From Sunxiuqinia dokdonensis (GTDB lineage Bacteria > Bacteroidota > Bacteroidia > Bacteroidales > Prolixibacteraceae), in NCBI RefSeq assembly GCF_001270965.1, contig NZ_LGIA01000069.1:1-37003 (forward strand): a DNA stretch of 37,003 nt, written 5' to 3'. Shown one piece after another: positions 1-8,606 of this stretch (position 1 is its first letter; each line of letters starts with the position of its first letter). The notes beneath the pieces are model-generated. The model ran no database searches and was not told the origin of the DNA. It saw only the letters and a program-made list of their open reading frames with translations. The translations under genes were made by a program, and so were the position numbers.

Positions 1-113
1 AGCTTTACCTACGCCATGGAAACTATTTGGGCGCGTATCAGCTTCGGCAGCAGTCGTAGTCCGTGTCAGCAAACGATCGTAAAAGCAAATGAAATTCGGC
101 GAAAATAGCTCAT

Positions 114-194
114 GCCATTGGGTAGCCATTCATAGTCATTGAGTGGTCATTAAATTACTATTGAATCGATCCAAGATAATATTTGACAGTCATT
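114..194. repeat. Phased GTCATT/GCCATT repeat element, copy 1
   Basis: Hexamers GCCATT or GTCATT begin at 114, 125, 135 and 146, so they recur every 10-11 bp, about one helical turn; another lies at 189. A related array lies at 10114-10149. Apart from this element and the terminator at 228-258, bases 1-279 hold no gene I can recognise. A frame open from base 1 to a TAG at 106-108 could be the end of an upstream gene but matches nothing I know. Confidence 0.45.
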
Positions 195-227
195 AAATCA
201 TGTGAGCCCGCTATGATTCAAAAACAA

Positions 228-258
228 AAACCCTCCGCGAAGTCAATCGGGAGGGTTT
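228..258 (-). terminator. Rho-independent terminator of pfp
   Basis: The inverted repeat AAACCCTCC (228-236) / GGAGGGTTT (250-258) flanks a 13-nt loop. Read on the minus strand it is followed by a T-rich run. It lies about 20 bp past the pfp stop codon, as expected for its terminator. Confidence 0.8.
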
Positions 259-279
259 CTTTTTAGTATTGTTTTCCAC

Positions 280-1935
280 TTACTTTGCTTGTTCCAACTG
301 CAAAGTCACCGTTGTCCGGTCGCAAACTTCGGTTGGTCCCCAGTACTGAATCGGGCCCGGGTACAGGTAGCTGGTTTCAATCGCCCACTTGTCGCGGTTT
401 TCCGCAAAGTATTTAAACGGAGCACCATCCAACTCAACCAATGCTTTTTGGATCACCGGCTTCATGTGTCCATGGCGTTTTTCCATGTTCATCATTTGCG
501 TAATTGGCACACCTCCGGCAATCCATTGGTCAGCCGGAGCGGTGGTGTTCCGCACGCTCGACATGTACCCGGTTTTGCCGGCGCCAATCAACACAGACGC
601 TGTAAAGCCAAGCGAATAACAGTAATCAGCATCAAAGTTTGAAGGAGCAGCACAACGGCCTTCGTATCCGAAGAAGTGGTATTGTGTTCCAAATTTTCCT
701 TTGAAATCACCACTCTCCTTCATATCTGCCAATTTAGTTTTCACCATTTCACCCAACAACTTTTCAGTTTCAATCAGCGAAACCTGAACGTTTCCGTGTG
801 GGTCGCGATCCAAAGTCAGCTGGTTGGCAATTCCGGTTGGCAGTGACTGGAATACAGCAGCCGACTCGGGAGAAAGTTGTGTCGCCAGCCATTCCAAACG
901 GTGGCTCTTTTTCATCATCTTGAATTCTTGTTCAATAGCCGAACCTTCAGCCAGCAAGTCGTTCAACTCGGCAATTAGCTTCTTCATTTCGGGAACAAAC
1001 TCAACCAAGCCTTCGGGAATGAGGGCAACACCAAAATTATTGCCATTGGCAGCACGCTTAGCAATCACCTGGGCCATTGAATCCACAATCTCCTGCAGCG
1101 TTTGCTTTTTCTCGGCTACCTCTTCCGAAATCAGGGTAATGTTTGGCTGTGTTTGCAGGGCGGCTTCCAAACCGATGTGTGACGCGGACCGGCCCATCAA
1201 TTTGATAAAGTGCCAGTATTTTTTGGCCGAGTTGGCGTCGCGCTGGATGTTACCAATCAATTCAGAATAAACTTTCACGGCGGTATCGAAACCAAACGAC
1301 GTTTCAATCATTTCGTTTTTCAGATCACCGTCAATTGTTTTTGGACAACCAACCACTTGTACTCCTGCTTTTTTGGCGGCATAGTACTCGGCCAAAACAC
1401 AGGCATTGGTGTTGCTGTCGTCGCCACCAATAATAACCAGCGCCTTGATATCGAGTTTTTTAAGAACTTCCAGTCCTTTATCAAACTGGGCTTCTTCTTC
1501 CAGCTTGGTACGACCCGAGCCAATAATGTCGAAACCACCGGTGTTGCGATAGGCTTCCAGGAAATCGGCTGTAATTTCTTTGTATTCGTGATCGACCAAT
1601 CCGCCCGGCCCCCCTAAAAAGCCATACAACTTACTATCGGGATTCAGCTTTTTAATGCCGTCGAAGATACCGGAAATCACGTTGTGTCCACCCGGCGCTT
1701 GTCCGCCCGAGAGAATTACACCGACATTTACCGCCGGAATGTTGGCCGATTCTGCACCTTCTTCGAAAGTCAGCAGCGGCATTCCGTAAGTGTTTGGAAA
1801 CAGTTTCTGAATGTCTTCCTGATCAGCAACTGATTCGGTTGCAGCGCCGTCAACAATTTTCACGGCACCTTTCAGTGATTTTGGAAGTTTAGGCTGATAA
1901 TCAGCCCGGGCTTTTTGTAATGCGCTAATGGTCAT
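280..1935 (-). CDS. pfp: Pyrophosphate-dependent 6-phosphofructokinase (PFP)
   Basis: Diphosphate:fructose-6-phosphate 1-phosphotransferase, which reversibly phosphorylates fructose-6-phosphate using PPi in cytoplasmic glycolysis and gluconeogenesis. The protein has 551 residues, typical of the long PFP class. The phosphate-binding loop GGQAPGGHN lies near residue 77. The diagnostic GGDDS motif lies near 170; ATP-dependent enzymes have GGDGS, and the extra Asp disfavours ATP. PKTIDGD lies near 198, where ATP enzymes have PGTIDND. I chose the ATG at 1935, because the longer frame begins with TTG at 1944. A TAnnTTTG promoter box lies upstream and a clear terminator follows. It appears monocistronic. 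Confidence in PPi specificity is high, based on the two motifs. Confidence 0.96.
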   Translation of the reverse strand: MTISALQKARADYQPKLPKSLKGAVKIVDGAATESVADQEDIQKLFPNTYGMPLLTFEEGAESANIPAVNVGVILSGGQAPGGHNVISGIFDGIKKLNPDSKLYGFLGGPGGLVDHEYKEITADFLEAYRNTGGFDIIGSGRTKLEEEAQFDKGLEVLKKLDIKALVIIGGDDSNTNACVLAEYYAAKKAGVQVVGCPKTIDGDLKNEMIETSFGFDTAVKVYSELIGNIQRDANSAKKYWHFIKLMGRSASHIGLEAALQTQPNITLISEEVAEKKQTLQEIVDSMAQVIAKRAANGNNFGVALIPEGLVEFVPEMKKLIAELNDLLAEGSAIEQEFKMMKKSHRLEWLATQLSPESAAVFQSLPTGIANQLTLDRDPHGNVQVSLIETEKLLGEMVKTKLADMKESGDFKGKFGTQYHFFGYEGRCAAPSNFDADYCYSLGFTASVLIGAGKTGYMSSVRNTTAPADQWIAGGVPITQMMNMEKRHGHMKPVIQKALVELDGAPFKYFAENRDKWAIETSYLYPGPIQYWGPTEVCDRTTVTLQLEQAK

Positions 1936-1988
1936 GTTATTCAATTTTTAGGATCGTATTATTATTCATTTTATTGCGTAATCTGATG

Positions 1989-2036
1989 CAAAATTAACCG
2001 AAAAAGCTTGGTTTAAATAGCTTGTTTAAACGAGCT
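1989..2036 (-). promoter_or_regulatory. Probable pfp promoter with adjacent palindrome
   Basis: On the minus strand TAATTTTG (1989-1996) matches the Bacteroidota -7 consensus TAnnTTTG exactly, about 54 bp before the pfp ATG. Just upstream, AGCTTGTTTAAACGAGCT (2019-2036) is an 18-bp palindrome with one mismatched pair, preceded by a half copy AGCTTGGTTTAAAT (2005-2018). The placement overlaps where a -33 element would lie, so it could be an operator. No -33 TTTG is obvious. The box is seen; the regulator is unknown. Confidence 0.45.
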
Positions 2037-2103
2037 GTCCTAATTTAAGGTAAATTTAAACCGTTTATGCCCAATCTTTCCTGCCGGCCTTTATTGACCG
2101 GAA

Positions 2104-2928
2104 TTAGTTGGACGATTCGAAAAAATCATAAAAAAACAGCAAGTGATATTTCACGGCATTGGTCCAGTACTCCCAGTTGTGTGCTCCGGGGCGTTCGGTG
2201 TATTCATGTGGAATATTGCGCTCCAGCAATTTTTCGTGCATCCGCCGGTTGTCATCATAAAAGAAATCATCCACGCCACAGTCGAAAATCAGCTTGAGAT
2301 TTCGCCCATCAAGCAAATGAACCAGGTTAATGACCGTGTTCTCTTCCCAATTTGCTTTGTTTTCGGCGTAGGTTCCCAATCGCTTCGACAGGTCCCAATT
2401 GTTTGGAAAAGGCCGGATATCAACTCCGCCACTCATGCTTCCGGCAGCGCCCCACACATCCTGGTGACGAAAAGCCAGGTAAAACGCACCATGCCCGCCC
2501 ATACTTAAGCCTGTAATTGCACGTCCGCCGGGCAATTCAATCGTCCGGTACTTTTGATCGATGGCTTGAACCAACTCGCGTGAGACATAGGTTTCGTATT
2601 GCATGGTTTCATCTACCGGACTATCGAAATACCAACTGGTGAAACCGCCGTCGGGGCATACGATGATCATGTCATATTGATCGGCGTAGGTTTTAATTGC
2701 CGGAACTTTCGTGACCCAATCGCGATAGTTTCCGGTTGCGCCATGCAAAAGGAACACGACCGGCAGGTTTTCTGACGCCGTTTCATATGAATCGGGCAAA
2801 ATAACCACATTGGGAATAGTCTTTTTCATCGCCAGGCTTTCAACGTGCAGCGTGTCAACCCGTGCCGCAAAAGCTCCGGTTGCCGCCAGTAGCGAAATGA
2901 CGAGTGTGAGTGTGAGTTTAAGTTTCAT
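2104..2928 (-). CDS. Secreted esterase, FrmB/esterase D-like alpha/beta hydrolase
   Basis: A 274-residue alpha/beta hydrolase of the putative esterase (esterase D / FrmB / antigen 85-like) family. A signal peptide is evident at residues 1-21 (hydrophobic run ending GAFAA), so it acts in the periplasm or outside. The nucleophile elbow GLSMGGHG places Ser142. Candidate triad partners are Asp220 or Asp221 in CGVDDFF and His250 in GAHNW. An oxyanion-type LLHGATG lies at 60-66. Proteins of this family in Bacteroidota often cleave acyl or feruloyl groups from polysaccharides, but no carbohydrate-binding module or neighbouring polysaccharide gene supports that here. The substrate is unknown. The ATG at 2928 is clear. 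Confidence 0.88.
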   Translation of the reverse strand: MKLKLTLTLVISLLAATGAFAARVDTLHVESLAMKKTIPNVVILPDSYETASENLPVVFLLHGATGNYRDWVTKVPAIKTYADQYDMIIVCPDGGFTSWYFDSPVDETMQYETYVSRELVQAIDQKYRTIELPGGRAITGLSMGGHGAFYLAFRHQDVWGAAGSMSGGVDIRPFPNNWDLSKRLGTYAENKANWEENTVINLVHLLDGRNLKLIFDCGVDDFFYDDNRRMHEKLLERNIPHEYTERPGAHNWEYWTNAVKYHLLFFYDFFESSN

Positions 2929-3046
2929 TGGTTTAAAGCTTTATTTTTTGAATCAGTACAAAAATAAGAAGTCATTCCAATTCTGGCAGTACAAATCCGG
3001 GGAATCTTCAAATAAAGGTCAGCCCAAAACGACCCAGGAAAAAATT

Positions 3047-3172
3047 CTTCCGCTTGGGTGCTGGACTCTTCCGCCTTCGTGGAGAAGCTTTCCGCCTGAC
3101 TTGCGGACCCTTCCGTCTGACTTGCGGAGCCTTCCGTGTGTATGGAGGAGGTTTCCGCTTGGGTTAAGGGGG
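3047..3172. repeat. Six-copy 21-bp degenerate tandem repeat
   Basis: Six consecutive 21-bp units begin CTTCCG or TTTCCG at 3047, 3068, 3089, 3110, 3131 and 3152; the third and fourth differ at only three positions. On the minus strand a frame with its first ATG at 3209 reads through them as heptapeptides such as TEGSASQ and AEESSTQ, and its TGA overlaps the esterase ATG as ATGA. The rest of that frame resembles nothing I know, so I do not call a gene. The stretch 2929-3333 holds no other recognisable feature. Confidence 0.85.
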
Positions 3173-3333
3173 CGTTGAAGAAGGGGTTTGGGAGTGCAGC
3201 GAAGCGCATGCGTTTTAACACCTGTATCTTATCGAATTGTAAAGAGATGAACCCCACTTCTAGCAAAATGTTGTTGATTTAGAGATGAACACTATCTTAA
3301 TGACGCATAAAACACAAAAATTCGTTTAGCACC

Positions 3334-4236
3334 ATGAAAACATCGTTCCTGAAGAAACTCGAACCTTTTATAAGGCAGCTGCAACCGATGGCTGTTCAAC
3401 CAACCCCTGCTGTCGCTGATTACCGAAAAGATGAAAGCATCAAAGCTGTCATTTTCGATATTTACGGCACCTTGCTTATTTCGGCTTCGGGCGACATTAT
3501 GCAGGATTCTTACGACGCCAGCATGTTTTGCCAGGCACTTCTGGGCGCTGATTACAATATAAAAGTAACGGAAGAGGCCTTGATGGCTATTCACCCCATG
3601 TTTGAACAGCAAGTTTTGAACGGAAAACAACAGGCCAGGGATGGCGGCACACCCTTTCCTGAACTGGATTTGGTTGACATTTGGAGCAAAACACTGGCCC
3701 GGGCCGAAGCCGAAGGGCTGATTGCTGCTACTGATGAGGCCGACATTAAACTGTTTACCATTCTGTTTGAGCTGAGCAGCAACCGGGTATGGCCCATGCC
3801 GGGGATGAAGGACACACTGGCCGGTTTAAAAGAAAAGGGATACCCCTTGGGAATTGTTTCAAACGCCCAGTTTTACACGCCAATCATCATGAATTATTTT
3901 TTGCATGGCCAACTGAAAGAAACGGAATGGCTAGATGGTTTTGAAAAAGATTTGTCGGTTTTCAGCTATAAATTACTAAAAGGCAAACCCGACCCGGCGA
4001 TTTTTGCAGGGCTGATTGCTCCCCTGAAACAACGAGGATTGGCGCCGCACGAGGTTTTATATGTTGGAAACGACATGCTGAAAGATATGTATGCCGCGGC
4101 TCAGCATGGTTTTAAAACCTGCTTTTTTGCAGGCGACCAGCGAGCCTATCGGCTACGGAAGAACCATCCGGAAGCTTCCGGTATGAAACCCGATTACACG
4201 ATCACAACATTAAGTCAGCTCAACGAGATTTTGTAA
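3334..4236 (+). CDS. HAD-superfamily hydrolase, candidate glucosyl-3-phosphoglycerate phosphatase
   Basis: A 300-residue HAD hydrolase with motif I FDIYGTL (near residue 42), motif II IVSNAQ, the conserved Lys/Pro of KGKPDP, and motif III/IV YVGNDMLKDM. The second Asp of the usual DxD is Tyr (DIYGT), as in haloacid dehalogenases and some subfamily I phosphatases, so the family assignment is firm but the reaction is not. It lies 19 bp upstream of a GpgS-like glycosyltransferase, and the phosphatase step after GpgS is the missing enzyme of glucosylglycerate synthesis. That role is an inference from position. The ATG at 3334 is the first in frame. Confidence 0.85.
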   Translation: MKTSFLKKLEPFIRQLQPMAVQPTPAVADYRKDESIKAVIFDIYGTLLISASGDIMQDSYDASMFCQALLGADYNIKVTEEALMAIHPMFEQQVLNGKQQARDGGTPFPELDLVDIWSKTLARAEAEGLIAATDEADIKLFTILFELSSNRVWPMPGMKDTLAGLKEKGYPLGIVSNAQFYTPIIMNYFLHGQLKETEWLDGFEKDLSVFSYKLLKGKPDPAIFAGLIAPLKQRGLAPHEVLYVGNDMLKDMYAAAQHGFKTCFFAGDQRAYRLRKNHPEASGMKPDYTITTLSQLNEIL

Positions 4237-4255
4237 ACAATTAAATTATCAGAAT

Positions 4256-5479
4256 ATGGGAGATTTTCATCAGAACGGCAGTATTACCACCCTTCACAAC
4301 CTGAACTATTCAACCCTGGAATACCTGGAAAAGAAGCTCATGAAGTTTTCGAGACGCCGAAAAATGGGTTTAATTATTCCGGCTTTGTATTCCGAACTTG
4401 AGAAACCCGCCTTGCAAAACATTGTCGATATTCTGAAAGATGTCCCCTACATTACGGAAATTACCATTGGACTTGATCGGGCCAATTCGGAACAATACCG
4501 ACATGCCAAGCAGTATTTTTCTGTTTTAAATACACCCAAAAGGCGATGCCGGATCATTTGGAATGATGGGCCGCGCATGCAGAAAATTCAAAAGTTGTTT
4601 GAAGAAAAGAAGATCTACACCGGCGACCCCGGCAAAGGACGCAACGTGTGGTTTTGTTTCGGCTACATGATTGCATCGGGACGCTCCGAGGCCATTGCCC
4701 TGCACGATGCCGACATCATTACGTATAACCGGGAGATGCTGGCCCGTTTGCTTTATCCGGTGGCCGATCCCACTTTCAACTACAAATTTTGCAAAGGCTA
4801 CTATTTCCGGTCTGACGGGACCAAACTTAACGGGCGCGTAACCCGCCTCATGGTAACACCACTGATCCGTTCGCTGAAAAAAATATTCCCGGCCAACGAC
4901 TACCTCGATTTTCTGGATCATTTCCGCTATATCTTAGCTGGTGAGTTCTCCATGCGAGCCGACATCATGAAAACCGTCCGGATTCCTTCTGATTGGGGGC
5001 TCGAAGTGGGAATCCTGTCCGAAGTGCAGCGAAACAACGCCATCAACCGCATTTGCCAGGTTGAAATTGCCGACGGCTACGACCACAAACACCAGCCCGA
5101 GTCGCACGATGATCCCAATGCAGGCCTCTCAAAAATGAGTTTCGACATTGCCCGAAGTATTTATGCCAAGCTGGCTACCCAGGGTTCGGTGTTCAGCAAA
5201 GGCATCTTCCGCACAGTGCGGGCCACCTACCTTCGGCTGGCCCTCGACATGGTTGAACAATACGCAGCCGACGCATCGATCAATGGGCTTAGCATGGATC
5301 GGCACAAGGAAGAACAAACCGTTGATGTGTTTGCGGGTAACATTTACCGGGCCGGCATTGAGTACCTTGACAATCCAAACCTGATCCCTTTCATCCCTTC
5401 GTGGAAACGTGTGATGGATGCCATTCCTGAAGTTTTAGACCGCTTTAATGAGGCCGTCGAAGAAGACAATAAAATATGA
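4256..5479 (+). CDS. gpgS: Glucosyl-3-phosphoglycerate synthase-like glycosyltransferase
   Basis: A 407-residue GT-A glycosyltransferase resembling glucosyl-3-phosphoglycerate synthase, which transfers glucose from a nucleotide sugar to 3-phosphoglycerate. The N-terminus has LIIPALYSELEKPAL, as in the GpgS donor-binding loop. A metal-binding DAD lies at 151-153 within HDADI. KGYYFR, AGEFSMR (from 228) and the acceptor/metal region DHKHQ (276-280) occur in the order found in the family. The protein is longer than mycobacterial GpgS by a C-terminal helical tail after about residue 300. Downstream neighbours are a GH13_18 phosphorylase and a glycerate kinase, which suits glucosylglycerate metabolism. 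A mannosyl-3-phosphoglycerate synthase or another GT81-like activity is the main alternative. Confidence 0.8.
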   Translation: MGDFHQNGSITTLHNLNYSTLEYLEKKLMKFSRRRKMGLIIPALYSELEKPALQNIVDILKDVPYITEITIGLDRANSEQYRHAKQYFSVLNTPKRRCRIIWNDGPRMQKIQKLFEEKKIYTGDPGKGRNVWFCFGYMIASGRSEAIALHDADIITYNREMLARLLYPVADPTFNYKFCKGYYFRSDGTKLNGRVTRLMVTPLIRSLKKIFPANDYLDFLDHFRYILAGEFSMRADIMKTVRIPSDWGLEVGILSEVQRNNAINRICQVEIADGYDHKHQPESHDDPNAGLSKMSFDIARSIYAKLATQGSVFSKGIFRTVRATYLRLALDMVEQYAADASINGLSMDRHKEEQTVDVFAGNIYRAGIEYLDNPNLIPFIPSWKRVMDAIPEVLDRFNEAVEEDNKI

Positions 5480-5621
5480 GTATTCGTGCGACTGGCTCAT
5501 GCCTTGAAAGTGATTCAGTTGTTTCGAAGCGATCAATGAACCGGATTGATAACACATCACAGCCGCTACAAAGCAAATAGAAATGTGAGCAATCAATCAT
5601 ATCGTAAAATTCAATTTGCCT

Positions 5622-7328
5622 ATGGATATCCGACTGAAAACAAAACTGATTAATCGCCTGAACCGAATATACCGGAAAAAGCTAGCGGCTGACTGGCTCG
5701 ATGATTTTATTGCTTTTGTTGAAGCACATAAGAACCCGAATCCCAGGCGGCAGCAAATCTGGAATGAGCGCAAAGTGATTTTAATTACTTATGGCGACGT
5801 GGTAAAAAAGGAAGGAGAGTCGCCACTTGAAACCCTGCGCCATTTTTGCGATAGCTATTTGCGAGGCTGCATTTCAACAATCCATATTTTACCATTCTTC
5901 CCATACAGCAGCGACGATGGATTTTCGGTGATGGACTTTTACGAAGTCAATCCTGCTTTAGGTGATTGGAAAGATATTGAAGCCCTGGAAAAAGACTTTA
6001 TTCTGATGGCTGATCTGGTTGCCAACCATGCCAGCGCGCAGGGCGTTTGGTTCAATCAATTTTTAAACAACGTAGCACCCGGCAACGATTTTTTCTTTTG
6101 TCCGCCTACCAATTTCGACACTTCGAAGGTGATCAGGCCCCGCAGCAGCCCATTGCTAACCACATTTCAAACAGCAACCGGCCCGAAAAAAGTGTGGACG
6201 ACCTTCAGTGCCGACCAGGTTGATTTGAACTATGCCAATCCGGAAGTCTTAAAGGAAATGCTCGGCGTCTTTCTTTTTTACCTGTCAAAGGGAATTCGGG
6301 TGGTGCGGCTTGATGCCATCGCATTTCTGTGGAAGACTTCAGGAACCGCTTGTATCCACGAGCCCGAAACACACGAAGTGGTGTCGCTCTTTCGCGAGAT
6401 TATGGACTATTGCTATCCCGGTGCTTTGCTGCTCACGGAAACCAACGTGCCGCACCAGGAGAACATCACCTACTTTGGGCTGGGTGACGAAGCACACCTC
6501 ATTTACCAGTTCGCCCTCCCACCCCTGCTTTTGCATGCCCTGCATTCGGGCAACGGAACTTACCTGACCCAATGGGCCAAAGAGCTGAGCGGCACACAGG
6601 AAGGAATGACCTACTTGAACTTCACTTCTTCGCACGATGGCATTGGTGTCCGTCCCTTGGAAGGAATTATTCCTGAAGCCGAAACCGTGGCGATGATTGA
6701 AAAACTAAAAACCTATGGAGCGCGCGTGACCACACGTCAACTAGGCGGACGTGAAGTGCCCTATGAAATCAATGTCACCTATTTCGATGCATTAAAAGGT
6801 ACTGCCAACGGCCCTGATGAACACCAGGTAGCCCGATTTCTGCAATCGCAAACCCTGATGCTATCATTACAAGGCGTACCGGCTTTTTATTTTTTAAATT
6901 TGTTTGGGATTGAAAATGACGAAAAAGGTGTTGAAGCGACGGGAATTAACCGATCGATCAACCGGCGTAAGTTTATGCTTGAGGAATTGGAACACTTGAT
7001 TCAAGGCCAACCTGTTCATCAGGCTATTTTGCGAATACTCACCCACCGAACTGGGATCAGGCGCAATATGGCAGCTTTTTCGCCCGACACACAGCAGATT
7101 GTATTGAAACTGGGAAGCTCCTTTTTTGGTATCTTGCGAAAAACAAATCGGATGGAGAACTCGGTGGTCTGCATTTACAACCTGACCAACCGAACGCAGC
7201 AACTGGCTTTGCCCCCGGGCTTGATGGAGTTCAGCCGCGATCTGCTCACACGGACCCTTCTCGATACCGAAGAAATTGAAATGAAACCATACCAAAGCAT
7301 GTGGCTCATTACGCGTTTTATTGCTTAA
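5622..7328 (+). CDS. GH13_18 sucrose-phosphorylase-family enzyme, candidate glucosylglycerate phosphorylase
   Basis: A 568-residue GH13 enzyme of the sucrose phosphorylase type. The catalytic residues are visible: nucleophile Asp231 in VVRLDAIAF, acid/base Glu273 in LLTETNVPH, and stabiliser Asp339 in SSHDGIG. FFPYSSDDGFSV near residue 93 and DLVANHAS are typical of subfamily 18. Members phosphorolyse sucrose, sucrose 6'-phosphate, glucosylglycerol or glucosylglycerate. No signal peptide is seen, so it is cytoplasmic. The glycerate kinase starts 11 bp downstream and the GpgS-like gene lies upstream, which favours glucosylglycerate + Pi giving glucose-1-phosphate + glycerate. I use ATG 5622, because the frame opens with TTG at 5616. 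The 142 bp before it hold no clear promoter. Confidence 0.88.
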   Translation: MDIRLKTKLINRLNRIYRKKLAADWLDDFIAFVEAHKNPNPRRQQIWNERKVILITYGDVVKKEGESPLETLRHFCDSYLRGCISTIHILPFFPYSSDDGFSVMDFYEVNPALGDWKDIEALEKDFILMADLVANHASAQGVWFNQFLNNVAPGNDFFFCPPTNFDTSKVIRPRSSPLLTTFQTATGPKKVWTTFSADQVDLNYANPEVLKEMLGVFLFYLSKGIRVVRLDAIAFLWKTSGTACIHEPETHEVVSLFREIMDYCYPGALLLTETNVPHQENITYFGLGDEAHLIYQFALPPLLLHALHSGNGTYLTQWAKELSGTQEGMTYLNFTSSHDGIGVRPLEGIIPEAETVAMIEKLKTYGARVTTRQLGGREVPYEINVTYFDALKGTANGPDEHQVARFLQSQTLMLSLQGVPAFYFLNLFGIENDEKGVEATGINRSINRRKFMLEELEHLIQGQPVHQAILRILTHRTGIRRNMAAFSPDTQQIVLKLGSSFFGILRKTNRMENSVVCIYNLTNRTQQLALPPGLMEFSRDLLTRTLLDTEEIEMKPYQSMWLITRFIA

Positions 7329-7339
7329 TTCAATTTGAA

Positions 7340-8479
7340 ATGAAAATACTTCTGGCCCCCGATTCATTTAAAGACTGCCTTTCTGCAACGGAGGTGGCTC
7401 GCCATCTTGCCGAAGGAATCAGGCGGGTGTATCCCGGCGCCCATCTCACAGGCATTCCGGTAGCCGACGGTGGCGAAGGCTTTGTCCAAACCATGCTTTC
7501 GGCATTGGGTGGCGAAGCGGTGACCTGTCGGGTTTTTGACCCGCTGGGCCGGGAGATTGATGCGACCTACGGAATTTTGGCTGATCAACGAACAGCAGTG
7601 ATTGAAATGGCAGCCGCATCAGGCATCGAGCTACTAAAACCCAACGAGCGCAATCCGCTTGTGACGAATACTTTCGGCACGGGTCAACTGATGCGGGATG
7701 CTTTGGAACACGGCTGCCGCAAATTAATCATTGGTATTGGCGGAAGCGCGACCAACGATGGTGGAACCGGCATGGCCAAAGCGCTGGGATATCGTTTTTT
7801 GGACAGCAAAAACCGGGAAATCCACTTGGGAGGCGGAAGTTTAAATGGGCTCATCCGTATTGATGATTCTTCAACTTTTCCAATTCTGAAGGAAACCGAG
7901 GTTCTAACCGCCTGCGATGTCAGCAATCCGCTCACTGGCACACAAGGTGCATCGGCTGTTTACGGTCCGCAAAAAGGCGCAACGCCTGAGATGGTTAAAA
8001 GGTTGGATCAAAACCTGGCGCATTTGTCTCATATCATTTTGAAAGATCTGAAGATTGATGTCTTAAAACTTGCCGGTGGCGGGGCTGCCGGAGGTTTGGG
8101 AGCCGGGCTGGTTGCATTTGCCGGTGCGAGCCTGCAAGCCGGATTTGACATTGTCAAGGCCCAAACCGGCCTGGAGCTAGCGGTTCAACAAGCCGACATC
8201 GTACTTACCGGCGAAGGAAAAATGGATCATCAAACCAAACAAGGAAAAACGCCCTGGGGTGTTGCTCAACTGGCTTTAAAGCATGGTAAACCTTGTATCG
8301 GCGTAGCCGGATTTTTGGGTGAAGGTTATCGCGAACTGTACCAGGAAGGGTTTACATCGTTGTTTGCCTTACCCAACGGACCGCTGAGTCTGGAAGAGAG
8401 CCTCGCCCAAGCACCGCAATTGTTGGCCGATACCGCCGAGCAAATCTTCCGGATCATCCAGCTGAGCAAACCGGAGTAG
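7340..8479 (+). CDS. glxK: Glycerate kinase (GlxK/GarK family)
   Basis: A 379-residue glycerate kinase of the GlxK/GarK family, phosphorylating D-glycerate to a phosphoglycerate (usually 2-phosphoglycerate in this class). It opens with MKILLAPDSFKDCLSA, the classic N-terminus, and carries GIGGSATNDGGTGMA near residue 131 and TGEGKMDHQTKQGKTPWG in the C-terminal half. Its length matches the family. The ATG at 7340 gives this N-terminus; an in-frame ATG at 7301 would overlap the previous gene and add an unrelated 13 residues. The 11-bp gap suggests co-transcription with the phosphorylase, whose glycerate product this enzyme would return to glycolysis. Confidence 0.95.
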   Translation: MKILLAPDSFKDCLSATEVARHLAEGIRRVYPGAHLTGIPVADGGEGFVQTMLSALGGEAVTCRVFDPLGREIDATYGILADQRTAVIEMAAASGIELLKPNERNPLVTNTFGTGQLMRDALEHGCRKLIIGIGGSATNDGGTGMAKALGYRFLDSKNREIHLGGGSLNGLIRIDDSSTFPILKETEVLTACDVSNPLTGTQGASAVYGPQKGATPEMVKRLDQNLAHLSHIILKDLKIDVLKLAGGGAAGGLGAGLVAFAGASLQAGFDIVKAQTGLELAVQQADIVLTGEGKMDHQTKQGKTPWGVAQLALKHGKPCIGVAGFLGEGYRELYQEGFTSLFALPNGPLSLEESLAQAPQLLADTAEQIFRIIQLSKPE

Positions 8480-8606
8480 ATCGGATCGCTTTTTCAAGGT
8501 ATTTTGCACAACACATGGCCATGGGCGGTTCTGCTTTAAAAGATTCGTACTTTAACCCCATAAGCATCTTTTCAGACAGATGATTGTTTAAAGCAAAAAT
8601 TAAGAC

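Noticed and set aside
1-108. Open frame at the left edge as the 3' end of a gene
   Set aside because: Several frames are open over so short a stretch on both strands, and none resembles a known C-terminus.
824-1617. Plus-strand ORFs opposite pfp
   Set aside because: They lie antisense to a clearly coding gene, and their translations look like shadow frames.
3047-3172. Possible CRISPR array
   Set aside because: The 21-bp units are contiguous, with no unique spacers, and no cas gene is nearby.
2925-3209. Minus-strand ORF through the 21-bp repeats
   Set aside because: Low-complexity heptapeptides with no recognisable flanking domain, signal peptide or homolog. The ATGA overlap with the esterase gene is noted, but not enough to call a gene.
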